The notes under the pieces: generated by a model
What the model saw: the letters and a program-made list of their open reading frames with translations, nothing else
Databases searched by the model: none
What the model was told of the DNA's origin: nothing
Shown here: positions 38,377 through 38,430 of the stretch, piece by piece
Layout of the letters: each line of letters starts with the position of its first letter
Numbering within the stretch: the first letter of the stretch is position 1
Position numbers and translations under genes: made by a program
Source: DAIMZM01 sp036733985
Lineage (GTDB): Bacteria > Bacillota > Dehalobacteriia > UBA4068
DNA length: 38,430 nt
NCBI GenBank assembly: GCA_036733985.1
Contig: DAIMZM010000009.1
Coordinates: 1-38,430 of the forward strand
Reading direction: 5' to 3'

Positions 38377-38430
38377 GCCCGGCCGCCTCCTTCCGCCGCT
38401 TGCAGCGCCGCCGCCAGATCCAGCTTCCCC
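38373..38430 (-). CDS. hisA: HisA, 3' end only (cut by window edge)
   Basis: The last 18 codons read GKLDLAAALQAAEGGGRA and stop, overlapping the hisF start as ATGA. GKLDL-AAL is the usual end of phosphoribosylformimino-aminoimidazole carboxamide ribotide isomerase, and hisA normally precedes hisF. The rest lies outside the window. Confidence 0.75.
   Translation of the reverse strand, partial: GKLDLAAALQAAEGGGRA

Noticed and set aside
1..38430. CRISPR arrays, tRNA or rRNA genes, complete insertion sequences, prophage structural genes
   Set aside because: No regularly spaced repeats, no tRNA-like or rRNA-like sequence, and no transposase, integrase or phage structural gene could be recognised on either strand.

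Overview
The window looks like the chromosome of an anaerobic Gram-positive bacterium of the Bacillota (class Clostridia or a relative). The signs are strong AGGAGG-type ribosome binding sites, TTGACA-N17-TATAAT promoters, short rho-independent terminators, lipoprotein boxes, an S-layer-homology cell-wall hydrolase, a 121-residue DtxR-type iron regulator next to feoAAB, a DUF3798-like lipoprotein, and an NAD(P)-linked [FeFe]-hydrogenase. Coding DNA is GC-rich and full of GGCC; intergenic DNA is AT-rich. No species assignment is possible from the sequence alone.

Layout. (1) 1-9.7 kb, mostly minus strand: a type-2 isoleucyl-tRNA synthetase, a ketopantoate reductase, a plus-strand NlpC/P60-SLH hydrolase behind a structured leader, class II fructose-bisphosphate aldolase, an ABC-F ATPase and a small membrane protein. 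(2) 9.9-11.7 kb: thioredoxin-thioredoxin reductase operon, then a ModE-like one-domain regulator. (3) 11.7-15.6 kb: a DUF3798-like lipoprotein divergent from a CPWC thioredoxin-fold lipoprotein and a Cache-PAS-GGDEF diguanylate cyclase. (4) 15.6-19.7 kb: sfsA and a DtxR-family repressor, divergent from feoA-feoA-feoB, with an IdeR/DtxR-like iron box inside the feo promoter. (5) 19.7-26.5 kb: an Lrp/AsnC regulator, then a cobalamin riboswitch controlling btuFCD-cobT-cobU-cobS and a short cobU paralogue. (6) 26.5-30.4 kb: a molybdopterin-binding protein and modABC. (7) 30.4-31.1 kb: a small accessory patch with two unlisted-size genes (a 59-residue phage-like protein and a 56-residue ribbon-helix-helix protein) sharing a divergent operator region. 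(8) 31.1-36.7 kb: a three-gene electron-bifurcating-type hydrogenase operon in which the NuoF-like flavoprotein is fused to a GltD/NfnB-like NADPH module. (9) 36.9-38.4 kb: the end of a his operon (hisA 3' end, hisF, hisIE).

How it fits together. Iron uptake (feo), molybdate uptake (mod plus ModE) and corrinoid salvage (btu/cob) supply metal cofactors to an anaerobic metabolism that disposes of reducing power through H2. The hydrogenase carries a NuoE-like subunit, a flavin/Fe-S NAD(H) module and, unusually, a fused second FAD/NADPH module, so it could connect ferredoxin, NAD(H), NADP(H) and H2 in one complex. 

Most unusual signals: a MITE-like element (204 bp) with long terminal inverted repeats, each repeat itself a perfect hairpin, inserted between cobT and cobU with a 6-bp target duplication, and a diverged 132-bp relative upstream of fba; cobU immediately after the insertion has a good ribosome binding site but ACG where ATG is expected; the NuoF-GltD fusion; and the small divergent RHH module.
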